Source: Vicia villosa (Eukaryota > Streptophyta > Magnoliopsida > Fabales > Fabaceae). From it: a DNA stretch of 64,000 nt. This document shows positions 20,604-33,405 of this stretch, one piece after another. The notes beneath the pieces are model-generated. The model saw only the letters and a list, made by a program, of their open reading frames with translations, was not told where the DNA came from and searched no databases. The stretch lies in NCBI RefSeq assembly GCF_029867415.1, contig NC_081186.1, positions 111,575,213 to 111,639,212 on the forward strand. Direction: 5' to 3'. Position numbers and translations under genes: made by a program. Position 1 is the stretch's first letter. The number at the start of each line of letters is the position of its first letter.

Positions 20604-21558
20604 ATGATCTATCGGAAGTGGAGTCTCCTTACAGGTCCGGTGGCTATCCTCGGCGGCGTAGTAGCAACCGTCGCCGTCGCTAACTTCATCTTGGTCAAGA
20701 ATGTAATTTCCTCTCTCTCCGTTGTTTCTAACCCTCTTTTGCACTGTTAATTCTCTCTGTTTTATATTTGTTGAAAAGGATTGGTTTTTATGGATTTAAA
20801 TTCTGATTCATGATCTGGGTCTTCAGGAATCGAATCATTTTCATTCGGGGTGGTGAGGGTTTTCATTATCTCATCTGCCATTGATTCATTGAAAAGATTA
20901 GTTTTTGTAGGAAGGTTATACCAAAGAATTGTGTTTGATTTGATTCTTCATTTTATTATGCTCAATTCTATTATTTTCTTTTGAATGTTTTGTCTAGTTT
21001 CAGTCGGGAACTATGAAGCACGGACACTCCGAACAAAAATGAATGATCATCGGTGTTCCCTAAGTTATGAATGTTCTTACATTTGAGGCGTGCCTAACTG
21101 AATCCTATAAAATTAGTTTAAGGTGGTGGTGGTCCTTGAGGTAGTGTGTTAAGAGGCAAGTGAGGGTCCGATGAACCATCTACTATCGGTTGCAGGATTC
21201 ACAGGATTCACGTGTTTTGGGCATGAAGTCATTGGATGAGATATGACCTATAAATAATTTTATAAGGCACTTTCGTATGATTGAGATAGGTGAAACTCAA
21301 ATTTAAAGTAGTCGGTTTTGTAGGATTAAATTAGGTCAAATCCAAACTTTAAAAAGTTGGTTTGGTAGGAATGATTTTGGCACAATCCGAGTTTAAGAAG
21401 TGCTGTGTTGGTATCTGAATCATTTATCAGTTGGAACTATATTAGTTGTATACAATATTGTTACGTGATTGAAATTAACTTCTTCTATTGTACTTTTCCA
21501 GGATCCATTCACTAAACCAGATGATAGGAAGTTTGGAAATCAACCTGCAACCAAGTAA
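20604..21558 (+). CDS. Small single-pass membrane protein, 51 aa, two exons
   Basis: Exon 1 (20604-20702) encodes 33 residues and ends AAGAAT|GTAATT. Exon 2 (21502-21558) follows a TTTTCCAG acceptor and encodes 18 residues to TAA. The junction is phase 0. The protein has a short basic N-terminus (MIYRKW), a Gly/Ala/Val-rich membrane segment at about residues 8-31, and a polar tail (NDPFTKPDDRK). This layout is typical of small subunits of mitochondrial inner-membrane complexes or of single-pass organelle proteins, but I cannot name the family. The intron is 799 bp. Confidence 0.7.
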
Positions 21559-22052
21559 TAGAAAAGATGTCTCAGTGGTTGGTGTTTTTGATGTAATGTT
21601 AACATTGATTTATGAGCCGTGTATACGGTTTTTGCAAAACATGCCCTCTTAGTTAATAAATTCTCTAGTGTCAAATGGAGTATGGACTCTGAAGTATGGA
21701 CCCTAGTTTAGAACAAACCTATAAAAGTTAGAGAACTGGTTCATAGTTCAGAGATCCATACTTGTTCTTTTGTACAACAATGTCGAATGGAAATGTTTAA
21801 TAATCTTCCATTTCATAAAATAAAATAGACATATATTCATTATAAAAATTATAGTGAAAATGACATGAACTGAGTTTTTGCATGACTGCTAAGGTTTACA
21901 TATTCTGCTCAAACTGATAAGGTGTCACTTGTATTCTGCATGTTTTGATTATCCTATACAGTTTCATGTACACAATAGATCCTGAATTTCAAATGATCAT
22001 TGTTGTAACCAGCTACAAAGTTCAAACCTAGGTGATTGATTCAGTGACATTA
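21559..22052. other. Convergent 3' regions
   Basis: 3' flanks of the 51-aa protein gene (+) and the TBL gene (-). Nothing else is recognised. Confidence 0.4.
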
Positions 22053-24223
22053 TCAACCATTTACTAGCATTTCCATCACTATATCATTCCATGAGTCAAT
22101 CGGTCCTGGTAAACACCAATGTAAACAATCATTCTGAACTTTACCATTCTTATCTTTCGCAAATGGCTGAAACTGTCTATAAGGTCCTGGATGTCCATCT
22201 GGTCTCAACAACGAAAGAAAAGTCGTGTCCAAAAGTTTCAACTTCACACCATTCTCAGATCCTAACGAAGTAACAGCCTTCTCAAACTCTTCAACTTCAA
22301 CGCCTCTCATGATAGAATCTACATCTACCATACTAATTTCACCCTCTTTAAAAGGTACAGTTCTATTACAATACCCTCCGCTAAACCATTCACCGTTTTC
22401 AAAATGATCCGGCGTGGTAGTCCTAAACAAAACAGTCGCATTATGGCTAGAAATCTTGGTAAAGAAGTCGAAAACAAGTCGAAGCACTTTTCTGTACGCG
22501 TAGTCGAACCCTACATCGGTCAAATTCTTTCCGGGGCAGTAATGACAACCGGCCACCGTGTTGTTTTCATGATACACCGCAGATTTGAGAAACCATTTTC
22601 CACCACCAATTACAACATAATCAAAAGTGTTGAATTGTTTAGTCCATTGTTTGTCAAGAGTATCAAGATAAAGTTGCACCATTGAAGATGAAACTCCATT
22701 CATGTCTTCATGAATAGCTGCTTTAACAAGGAAAGGTGTCCATATTACTGATAATGTGAAGTTATGAGATGGAAATTTCCATATCTTTGATCTATATTCT
22801 TTGTCATGGTAAACCTCAACAGCTTGTTCCACCTGTGTCAGAGTAAATCATTGGAAGATTTAACACACATTTTGTAGGACCAATTCTTGAGACATTACAT
22901 GATGCCACAAATAGATAAAGTTATATATCCTGTATTTGTAGGGACAAAGTTGATGAAACTAAAAATATAGATAAACCAAAACGTGTAAGACAAAACTGAA
23001 ACAGTGCACAATATTTAATGTATTGTTTTCAGTTGATTAAAAAAGTAGTTTAGTGAAGAACACACAACTTGGTCAAGATTCAAGTTTATGCTGTTTCTGG
23101 TTGAAAGTCATGCCATATTCAATGTTGGTAAAACCATTTTGGAAAAGACAGTGGACCAACTATATGTTACTACTTATGAGCACCAGCTGTATTCCATAAT
23201 CAACAACAGCTTTGTTGACAATGACAAATGCTTTTACCATAGTATTTGTAAATTGTAGTAATTTCTAAATAACAATTGCATGATTGATGCAATGCATTCT
23301 ATTTACATCAATGAATCACAATTGTAATGCCATGGCAACCGCAATTGTAGTCGTCAGGACTATCTTAGAGGGGTGCAAGACTAGTTATCGCACCAAACTC
23401 AAAATTTGACAAAGTTAAATAATTTGTTACTGTGAAACAGTATTAAACTGTGATTAAATATGATCTCTAATTGTTTTATCATAGTCGAACCTTATCTGAC
23501 TTACAAGGGCTTCAAAAACAAAAAGGACTAGATATGAAGTTGCAAATTGCATATAGCAGACAAGAAAGTTAAGAATACCTGTGAAAGCATACAAAGTAGG
23601 GACTGAACATGGTTGCGTGAGATGGAATCCCCAACAAAACCCATTGCTTTATTCCTCATGACACTAAGAAACTTGTTTGCGTTAAACTTTGGCAATTCAC
23701 ACTCTTTTGGGGTCCATCTCCAATAAAGGTACCCCAAATCAGGTTTTCCATTCTTCATACAATTTTGATGAGGTTCAATCACATGACAACTATCATTTGT
23801 ATACATTGGTTCAGATGAATCAGAAACCCAATCTCCCACAAACAAATTACATTTTCCTGAACCTAAACAACATTCGCATGAAACAAACACAACCTTAATC
23901 GACACAATATAAACAATTATTCACACACAACAAAAAATGAAAAGTTTGTTACCATTGAAAGATGTTTGATTCTGAATGTTGAATTGTAATGCATCAGAGT
24001 CTGGTGATGACTTAGGAGGAGATGAAACGACAGTGGACACTGTTTGAGGTTGTGGTTTGTGAAACTCTACGAATGATGATAAACTGAATGAATCCCAGAA
24101 GAGAAGACGAAAAGCAAGACCCAGAAAGAAAAACAATGCTGCAAATTTGACACAGAAAAGATTGTGATTTTGCAGGGAAAATGGGGTTAGATTTTGTTCA
24201 GAGGTTTCTCTGTTTTTGGCCAT
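22053..24223 (-). CDS. Trichome birefringence-like protein (PC-esterase / polysaccharide O-acetyltransferase)
   Basis: Three exons join in frame: 24223-23953, 23862-23579 and 22832-22053, with GT-AG borders, giving 444 aa. A single membrane anchor at about residues 22-43 makes it a type II Golgi protein. The TBL domain begins at KCNLFVGDWV (about residue 94). The catalytic GDS motif is at 168-170 (FVGDSISRN) and the DxxH motif at 420-423 (DCLHWCLPGP), both intact. TBL enzymes transfer acetyl groups to cell-wall polysaccharides such as xyloglucan, xylan, mannan or pectin. The general form fits the TBL19-27 group that includes AXY4, but the polysaccharide substrate cannot be fixed from sequence. 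Conserved Cys pairs and the WRWTP block are present. Confidence 0.92.
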
Positions 24224-24535
24224 TTTTGCATCGACAAGAGAACGTTAGAGGGGGTTTAACTAGAAAACAGGGGGGTTGTTGAGGAGTAATTAAGTTGGTT
24301 TTATGATAAAGGAAGCTGTTTTATTGATTGTGATGATGTAACACACTCCTCAGTTTCAGACAAAGTAAAAAGTGTTCTGTATCGTACTTATCACAAAACT
24401 AGGGAAAGGAAATTGTGTTTAATTTTTTTTTTTTAAATTTAATACCAGTGGTTTAAATGTGTTACAGTATTTTTTCGATAAATTCTTTGATACCAATAAC
24501 TTTGGTTGGATTTCATAATTTTTGTGTAAAGTGTT
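24224..24535. promoter_or_regulatory. TBL upstream region
   Basis: The first 150 bp upstream of the ATG include the probable 5' leader and promoter. No certain TATA box is seen. Beyond that the sequence is A+T-rich. Confidence 0.35.
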
Positions 24536-24540
24536 TGTGT

Positions 24541-24640
24541 GTGATCTAGCGGTGAATTGTTTGGGTCTTGAGAGTGTGCTCCTCTCAAGTCTTAGGTTTG
24601 AAACCCGCTAGGTCCAAATTATTTATTAAAAAAAATAATT
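24541..24640 (+). mobile_element. tRNA-derived SINE fragment
   Basis: The sequence gtgatctagcggtgaattg...ggtttgaaacccgctaggtcc reads like a degenerate tRNA head: an A-box-like start and a B-box-like ggtttgaaaccc at 24595-24606. An A-rich tail follows. A closely similar sequence occurs reversed at 57684-57738. Confidence 0.5.
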
Positions 24641-24697
24641 TTAGTGTAAATAAATTCATAATTTTGTTTTAATTTAAAATATAATATAACATTTAAT

Positions 24698-24722
24698 AAT
24701 AATAATAATAATAATAATAATT
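24698..24722. repeat. (AAT)n microsatellite
   Basis: Eight consecutive AAT units. Confidence 0.9.
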
Positions 24723-24944
24723 TAAATGTGTTATTTTTTAAATAAATTATTTGATACTCATGAGTTTTGTTGGATACCGTTACTTTTAATATAATTAAAT
24801 TTAAAATTATATATAATTATAAATGACATTAAATAAAATTATTTTGTTTGACAAACAATTGGTATTTTAATTAAATTCTAGAATATAAGGGTGTTTATCA
24901 ATTTTTTAATGTAATATTGTATTTTATTGAGTTATTTAGATATG

Positions 24945-25125
24945 ATAAATTAGTTTTACATTGTCATTCAATAGAAAACAAACCGTTTATCATATTATTA
25001 ATTAATTTTTTTTAAAATAAAATGGTAGAATAATTGCATATATAGTTGTGATTGGTTGACGGTATAAAATTATTTTACACGGTAAGTGCATCATCTATTT
25101 TCTCTATTTTATTTTTATTTTATTA
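24945..25125. mobile_element. Degenerate MITE, 'GACAGTGTAAAA' family
   Basis: It shares the gtgattggttgac and ttttacac...gtgcatca elements with the better-preserved copy at 53384-53557. Terminal repeats have decayed. Confidence 0.5.
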
Positions 25126-25419
25126 CATTTTTATTAGAAATAAATTAAAGAAAATAAAAAATATGATATAAATATAAAATAGTTTTACACAGGTATCAGC
25201 ATGTTATCCCCCTTATATTTAAAGAATAATGATACTAAATAAGAGAGTGATTTGTTTTCTAATGACACGGTTATGTAAAACTATTTTACAATAGGCTGTC
25301 CGAAATTCAATAATAATTTATTTTATATTCTAATTTATTAATTTTCAACCGACTCATTAAATAAAAGTAGATTAAAAGACAAGATACAATAAATTTTATG
25401 ATTAATTTATTATAATTTT

Positions 25420-25700
25420 TTATACGGGCTTTTAAATGTGACCGTTATGTTCCATTCTGTTTTTCATACGGGCTTTTATGGGCATGGAAGTTAACATAAA
25501 ATTTTGCATTTTAAAGTTAAATATGTGTAGTGTCCGCGGACTTACTCCGCCCCGCCCGAGGCGGACCAAGGTTTTAAACTCGCATTTTTAATTATGTATG
25601 GCCCGCCCTATCCCGTTCATTTTTTTGCGGGCTTTTGTAGAACGGATCTAAATGGGGCGGGCATGTCCGTTTGCCACCCCTATGTATATGTATGTATTAC
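25420..25700. other. GC-rich repeat segment (shared with 32265-32520)
   Basis: A segment containing 'agtgtccgcggacttac' and repeated gcgggc/cccgcc strings contrasts with its A+T-rich flanks. It is duplicated in copy B. It belongs to an unidentified dispersed repeat. Confidence 0.4.
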
Positions 25701-25859
25701 CCTTATTTATTATAAAAAATGACTCATTTTTATTCTTTGACTTGTACAGACAAGATCTCTTACGATCATAAAGAAAATACTATGGAGTTGCATAAAGACT
25801 ACTTGACGTCAATACTTATAATCACATATTAGTATTTATGAAAGTGGAGGAACAAAATT

Positions 25860-26560
25860 ATGTTTGAAGAAGACTTTCAGGGACCTCTCAACCCAAGTGA
25901 TACAATCATGCATTTGGTTGAAGAGATTGAAATTGGTATTCAGGTGCAAAACAATGTTAGATATTCAATGCTAGAAATCAAGCATGCCCAATGGCATCAC
26001 CTTAAAGTTAATTGGATTAAACTCAATTGTGATGATGTTTATAAAAATAAAATAAAAATCACTACAACATTCTGAGGCTTGCTTAAAGACTCCTCTAAAA
26101 ATTGAGTGATGAGCTATGTGGGAAAATTTTGTTTGTGTGATGTTCACACGGAAGAGACATGGACGATGATGCATTGGATTGAACTAGCTTGGTGGGACAA
26201 AACTACAAATATGGTGGTCAAAAGTGAATAACGACCTAATGGATATGGTTACCTAAGAGATGGGATACTATCACAACTTCCCAGCCTTAATTTGTAAAAT
26301 TAGAAAGATGATTAAGAAGAATTGACACTGAAAAATTTCATATTTGGCGAGAAAGAAATTATTGTGAGATTAGATAACCAATTATAATTTTACTTTGAAT
26401 AACATTAAACTTCACATTCTCCCAAATCTCGAGTTAGGGGAGTTGAATATCATTTTAACTAATGATAATTCTGGAGCCTCATTTTCTAAATATGTTAGCG
26501 TGACGTTAGATTTTTAATTTATTTAAACCTTTCGACTCTCTATTATTAAAAAAAAACAAG
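25860..26560 (+). pseudogene. LINE 3' end with RNase H-like domain remnant (copy A)
   Basis: The frame from 25860 includes WIKLNCDDVYK, the first strand of the RNase H (RVT_3) domain of plant LINEs, where the second D is normally followed by G. The fragment continues with several stops through GLLKDSS and later segments, ending at an A-rich tract near 26550. It is repeated at 32692-33390. Confidence 0.65.
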
Positions 26561-26577
26561 TCCTTAAATTTTAAAGT

Positions 26578-29500
26578 TTAAATGCACATGTTTAAAAATA
26601 ATAAGTTTGAAAGTTCTCTCAAGTAGTGAAACCTCATCTCAATATGCTTGCTCCTTTCATGTGCAATTGTGTTCTTAGCAAGATTAATAGCAGAAATATT
26701 ATCAACAATGAGCGTTACAGCGTCACCCCCATCGCCGCCTAACTCCTTCAATAGATTCAGTAGCCACACAACTTGGCACACAATAAAAAACAACAATATA
26801 CTCTGTCTCACAAGACCAGAGTGCCACTACCGATTCCTTCTTCTAACAACATGAGATTGGTGGTCCACTGAACATAAAGATGTATCCATGAGTAGACGTT
26901 AGATCATCTTTATCTCTACACCAATTGGAATCGATAAAAACGAGTAAATTACATTTTCTTCCCGTGTCCGTTACGAGAAAGATAATTTTGCAGTTAATAG
27001 ATCCTTTGACGTATCTTAGGATCCTCTTGACTGCTTCCAAGTGAGACAATTTCGCTCTCTCCATGAATCTACTTATAAATCCAACACTAGACGCCAAGTC
27101 TGATCGCGTATTGCATAAGTAGTACAAGGATCTAATCAGCCTCCTATATTGAGTTGGATTCACCTATTGCTCATCCTTATTCTTAGACAATTGTAACCTT
27201 ACTTTAGCTGGAGTAATGGCAGCATTACAATGCTCCATTTCAAACTTCTTCAATATCTCAAGAGCAAACCTTCTTTGGTGCATGAGCAGTCCTTTTTTAG
27301 ACTTGTGGAACTCAATGCCAAGGAAGTATGTCATAGACCAAGGTGGGTCATCTTGAATTCTTTAATAAGTTCACTGTTAAACTTAGAAATACACCTTTTG
27401 TCGGTTCCCGTGATCAATAAATCATTTACGTATAGGCAAAGGATGATCACCCATTCACTTGTATCCGTATTCACATACACACCATATTCAGATACACACT
27501 TCTTTAAGCCAATATCAATTAGGAAACCACTTATCCTCTTGTTCTAAGCTCTTGGAGTTTGTTTCAAACTATACAATGCTTTCTTTAACTTGTAGAAATT
27601 TAACTCTTAGTTATTCACAACAAAACAGGTGCTGCTCTACATATACTTCCTCTTTAAATGGTCCGTTCAAAAATGCAAATTTCACATCCATTTCATGGAC
27701 CAATTTTTGTTATTCGCAATACCAATAACTAGCCTTATGGTTTCAATTCTAGAAACCAGTTTAAATACCTCTTCAAATTATATGCCTTCTCTTTGTAAAA
27801 ATATCTTTGCAACTAATCGAGCCTTATTCTTGATTATTTCACCCTTGGGATTTGCCTTCATCTTATAGACCTATATTACACCTATTGAATTCTTTCCTTC
27901 CGGTTGATTAACTTTCTCCCAAGTATTGTTTTTCTCAATCAATTCCAACTTCTCCTTCATAGAACAAATCCATTTTGGATCACTTCAGACCTCTTTCGTC
28001 TTCATGGATTCGGATTCAGTCGTAAGTACAAAACGGATGAAATCATCATCATCATTGAATTTGTTATCTCGGAACATCTCACAATCTTGGAATCTTGGAG
28101 GCAAACCTTTTTGCCATGTTGATCTTATTACATTCTCGTCAACTCGGGCTTCGACATGGGGTGTTTCTGCATTTTCAAAATCTGAAATATCAAAGTTGTA
28201 ACCGGTTACAAATTTCACGTAATCGGTTACTGGTTGTTGCAGTCCTATATTTTATCTAGAATGACGTCTCGGCTGATCACAATCCTCTTGTTTGATACAT
28301 CATACAACTTGTAACCTCCGGTAGAGTGATACCCAACATGTATCATCAATTCTCCCATATTTTCCAACTTCTTTCTAAGCTACCCCGGAACATGTTGATA
28401 AGCTACGAAACCAAAAACTCTCAAATGGTTCAGATTTGATTTGAAACCAGAACATGCCTCTTCCGGTGTTATCTTATCAAGCTTCTTTTTTGGGCACCTA
28501 TTCAACAAATAGGCAGATATTGATACTGCCTCTTCCCATAACTCTGTCGGCAAGTTCTTCCCTTTAAACATCCTTCTTACTATGTTTATAATCGATCGAT
28601 TCTTCCTTTCGACAACACCCTTTTGCTGCGGTGTATAAGAATGTACTACCTCGTGTACTATCCCCTCTTGATCATAAAACTTCCTAAAGTCGTTTGAGAT
28701 ATATTCACCTTTTCCATTCGTTTTGAGAACTTTAAGCTTGTGTATGCTTTACCGCTCAACCATGGACTTGAACTTCTTGAACACTTTGAATACCTCGTCT
28801 TTTATTTTGGTTAGGAATGTCCATAGCTTTCTACTATAATCATCGATGAATGTGACAAAATATCTTTTGCCACCAAACGAGTCAACTTGCCTCTGCCCAT
28901 ACACATCAAAATACACCACCTCAAGGTGATGCGTGTTTCTACAACTTGTATCCTTGCTATATTTACCCTTGTGTTACTTCGCTTGCACATACTCTTCATA
29001 AATTTTAGTCGGTATGTTAATAAATGGCAACCTCGTTACCATCCGTTCTTTTGCAATGCATTGAGATCTCTAAAATTGAGATGCCTAAGACGGTAGTTCC
29101 ATATCCAGTCTTCTCGACTATCCGCTGAAGCGAGAAACCTATAACCTATAACCTTCAACTCAATCTTGAAATTTTTATTGGTAGTCATAGGAGATTTTAG
29201 TATTAAACCCCCATTTGCTTCCATAATGCCTAACGCCTTATTCTATGTGAATCTTGTCACCCTTCTCAAGAAATTGGCCAATACTTAGAAGATTACACTT
29301 GATTATTGGAATCTACAATACATCTTTGATCAAGGAATTTCCACCATCCCTCCTCGTGATCAAAACATCACTGATCCCATCGATCGCTAGAGTGGTGTCA
29401 TCGGCAAACTTCACTTTTCTCTTGATGGCTTGATTGGTTTTGACAAACCAATAATTCCTCCTCGTTATATGAGTATAAGAACTGTATTCTAAATACCATT

Positions 29501-30560
29501 CCTTGCTGCTCTAAACTCCCTCTTTCGCCCTCATCATAGCATTTTCTACTGCATGTAACCGGTTGCAACTTTTACGTAATCAGTTACAACATATTTCTCC
29601 AGCATTCTTGTAATTGTTGCTGCTTTATTCCCATTTTCTTATCATGACCAAAAGCGTGTTCTCTTCATTAAAATCTTGTCTTGCAGCCTTGGCTTCATCC
29701 CCTTGAGGTTCTTTTTTATTTGTGTTGCACTCACATTTGACAATTAAAGGATTGCACCTTGCTCTTGTCAAACTTTCCCTTTCACCTATAAAGTTTCCTT
29801 GACCACTATTCTTGTTGAATTTGCTCTCACCCTTTTCACAAGTCGAATTCTTCAAATTTTGAGACCCTCTTCCACCAAAATTCTGAAAAATTCCATTTAC
29901 TCTTAATGGGACATTTTTCGTTCGACTTCTTATTCTTCTCATTAAATCAAGCTTTCAAAGCAACCCCGTCTTTGCCTTGTTGATATTTCTCTCATTCATC
30001 CTTTGTTCATCGTCGCAAGATCCTTTGATTCCTCAATCGTCACTACTATGTTATCAAATCTTGTCGTTAAAGAAGGCGAAATTTTTTATACAACATTCTG
30101 CCCAATAATAGTTTCTTCGCATACCTTTATTTGGTTCACCAATCTAGTAATTCTCGTCACGTAATCGTTGATTGTCTCCTTTTCCTCCAGTTGGATTATT
30201 TTGAGTTGGCGTTTGTGAGTGTTTAACCTTACCACCTTCTCCTTGTTAGCCCTTGCATATGCCTTTTCAAGATCTCTCATGCTTGTTTTGACGATTCACA
30301 ATCACCAACTTTCTCAAAGTTGTAATCATCCAGATATTGATGGATAAAAAATAACACTTTGTAATCTTTCTTATGTTTTTCTCGCTGTGAATTTGTTGCA
30401 CCTTCAAGAGGATTCACCCCCGTTCTTAATCAATTAAATAACGTCTTGGTAGCCAAACAACACCTTCATTTGGTTGCACCATTTAATGTAATGCTTCGCA
30501 TTGAGGATTGGTAGATTTGTAGAGATTCTTTCATTTTAGACATAATTCATGTTGAATACT
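26578..30560 (-). pseudogene. copia (Ty1) retrotransposon polyprotein, decayed
   Basis: Read on the minus strand the order is gag, protease, integrase, reverse transcriptase and RNase H, the copia order. Readable pieces are gag (30280-30086, with KEKVVRLNTHKRQ and VTRITRLVNQIK), a GAG-pre-integrase stretch (29224-29036, with WNYRLRHLNF), the integrase core (about 28990-28380, ending in LLNRCPKK), reverse transcriptase (about 27985-27230, with KKALYSLKQ and LYVNDLLITG) and RNase H (27163-26578, ending in the ERSKHIEMRFHYLRE block). Many frameshifts and stops mean no functional product. A primer-binding-like sequence (tggcatcaagagtct, minus strand) lies at about 30585-30600. Confidence 0.85.
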
Positions 30561-30599
30561 AGGTGTTTGGTGGAACAGAACTAGACTCTTGATGCCAAA

Positions 30600-30651
30600 T
30601 ATTAGATCTTAGAATCACTAGATTGGTAAAAATGGAGGGTTTGAATGTGGA

Positions 30652-30702
<51 letters not shown>

Positions 30703-31180
30703 GGGAAATTAGAGAGAGAGAGAGAGAGAGGTAATTGAGAGTGAAAATGTATATTTTCATTAACATCGATGAGGATGCCTCCAAGGCATTTATACAAACA
30801 ATACAAGTTGATTGGGACATAAGCAACATTATTTAAATTACATAAAAACTAAATTCTCGGAACTGTAACTTGTTACAGTCGTTACAATAATCAAATCAAT
30901 ACAGTGGTAACCGATTATGTTAACCGATTACGCCCACGATTACTAGCCCATAAGTGAATTTCACTCAGCTGTAACTGATCACACTCCCGTATTAATCGGT
31001 TACAACACTTGAATTATCTCACTCAACTGTAACCGGTTACACCTCTATATTATTCGGTTACATCACTTGAATTAGAAATAAAAAATAAATAAAATATAAT
31101 TGGTATAAAGAATTCTACCTTGTGGATCTATGTGCTTGCATGTATAAAGTTGATGATCCTGCTGAGAACCCTTCTAACAT
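30600..31180 (-). mobile_element. LTR of the decayed copia element (copy A)
   Basis: The minus-strand LTR begins TGTTAGAAGG near 31180 and ends before the primer-binding-like site near 30600. It contains the GA microsatellite and several GTAACCGGTTAC-like palindromes. Copy B has a related LTR from about 35655 that keeps about 840 bp absent here. No matching 3' LTR was found beyond the RNase H end at 26578. Confidence 0.55.
30657..30735. repeat. (GA)n microsatellite
   Basis: GA repeats with two short interruptions, inside the copia LTR leader. Confidence 0.9.
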
Positions 31181-32691
31181 TTTGATGACGAAAACACCAA
31201 TGTTCGGTCGAACATGAATAAATCACCGGTGCTATCTTTAAACTCTTATCTTTTAATTTATGCGATCTTCTTAACCGTCTTAAAGAATAACACAATTTAT
31301 TTCTTAAGTAACAAAACTTTAAAATTAATCGTGAATTATGAATACCTCAATTCATTCCCCCTCGTGTGCTTGAAGTCACATGTTAAACAATCAGTTACTT
31401 TTAATATAATTAAATTTAAAATTATATATACTTTAAAATAAAATAATATTAAAATTATAAATAACATTAAATAAAATTATTTTGTTTGACAAACATATTG
31501 GTATTTTAATTAAATTCTAAAATATAAGGGTGTTCACCAATTTTTTAATGTAATATTGTATTTTATTGGGTTATTTAGATATGGTAAATTAGTTTTACAT
31601 TGTCATTCAATAGAAAATAAGTCTTTTATTAAATTAATAAAAAAAATTAATTAAAATGGTGAAATAATTGCATACATAATTGTGATTGGTTGACAGTGTA
31701 AAATTATTTTACACTCTAAATTTATCACCTATTTTCTCTATTTTATTTTTATTTTATTACATTTTTATTAAAAATAAATTTTAAAAAATAAAAAATGTGA
31801 TATAAATATAAAATAGTTTTACACTCTTATATTTAAAGAATAATGATATTAAATATGAGAGTGATTTGTTTTCTAATGACACGGTTATGTAAAACTATTT
31901 TACAATAGGCTGTCCGAAATTCAATAATAATTTATTTTATATTCTAATTTATAAATTTTCAAAAAGTAGTTTAAAAGACATGAAACAATAAATTTATGAT
32001 TAATTTAATATAATTTTTTATTAAAAATTGCATTTTAATTATTATAAGAAATAAGTATCATTTCTTGTATTTCTCGAAACCACCATACACGTATGATTAA
32101 TAAAGAAAACTTAATTTATGTGTTTCGGAATTACTTTTATGAAGCATATGCATATGTATATGGATAGGTAGGGGTGGTAAATTCGCCCGATCGTTGGATA
32201 TGTCGGTTTTGTTCGTATTTTACTGCAGAGTGGACTAAAATTTTAGGTCTTTACTTTTAAATGTGATTGTTCTATTCCATTCCGTTTTTCATACGAGCTT
32301 TTATGGGCATGGAAGTTAACATAAAATTTTACATTTTTAGGTTAAATATGTGTAGTGTCCGCGGACTTACCCCGCCCTGCCCTCACTTTTTGCGAGGCGG
32401 ATCAAAGTTTTAAGTCGCATTTTTAGTTATGTATGGTTCGCTCTGTCCCGTTCCTTTTTTTGCAGACTTTTATAGAACGGACCTAAATGGGACGGGCATG
32501 CACGTTTGCCATCCTTATGTATATGTATGTATTACACTTATTTATTATAATAAAATGACTCATTTTTATTCTTTGACTTGTACGGGATCTCTTACAATCA
32601 TAAAGAAAATACTATAGAGTTGCATAAAGACTACTTGCGGTTAATACTTATAATCACATGTTAGTATTTATGGAAGTGGAGGAACAAAACT

Positions 32692-33390
32692 ATGTTTGAA
32701 GAAGACTTTCAGAGACCTCTCAACCCAAGTGATACAATCATGCATTTGGTTAAGGAGATTGAAATTGGTATTCAGGTGCAAAACAATGTTAGATATTTAG
32801 TGCTAGAAATCAAGCATGCCCAATGGCATCACCTTGAAGGTAATTGGATTAAACTCAATTGTGATGATGTTTATAAAAAAAAATTCACTACAACATTCTG
32901 AGGCTTGCTTAAAGACTCCTCTAAAAATTGAGTGATAAGCTATGCGAGAAAATTTTGTTTGTGTGATGTTCACACGGCAAAGACATGGACGATGATGCAT
33001 TAGATTGAACTAGCTTGGTGGGACAAAACTACAAATATGGTGGTCAAAAGTGATTCTAGCGGCCTAATGGATATGGTTACCTAAGAGATTGGATATTATC
33101 ACAACTTCCCAACCTTAATTTGTAAAATTAAAAAGATGATTAAGAATTGACAACGAAAAATTTCATATTTGGCGAGAAAGAAATTATTATGAAGATTAGA
33201 TAACCAATTATAATTTTATTTTGACTAACATTAAACTTCACATTCTCCCAAATCTAGAGTCAGAGGAGTTGAATATCATTTTAACTAATGATAATTCTGG
33301 AGCCTCATTTTCTAAATATGTTAGCGTGACGTTAGGTTTTTAATTTTTTTAAACCTTTAGACTCTTTATTATTAAAAAAACTATAAAGTC
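32692..33390 (+). pseudogene. LINE 3' end with RNase H-like domain remnant (copy B)
   Basis: This is the second copy of 25860-26560 with scattered differences, including a shorter A-run after the WIKLNCDDVYK motif. Confidence 0.65.
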
Positions 33391-33405
33391 CTTAAAGTTT
33401 AAAGT

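Larger units (their letters stand above)
24779..31390. repeat. Composite retroelement unit, copy A of a tandem pair
   Basis: This 6.6-kb unit runs from 'gttacttttaatataattaa' to 'cacatgttaaacaa'. The same boundaries recur in the adjacent copy B (31394-35865). Within it, in order, are a MITE fragment, a LINE 3' end (plus strand), a copia polyprotein remnant (minus strand) and its LTR. Identity between copies is high (over 90% by eye) in shared parts. The two copies abut, pointing to tandem duplication or recombination rather than two insertions. Confidence 0.75.

Noticed and set aside
30602..30829. Leu/Ser-repeat open frames
   Set aside because: They are translations of the (GA)n microsatellite in the copia LTR.
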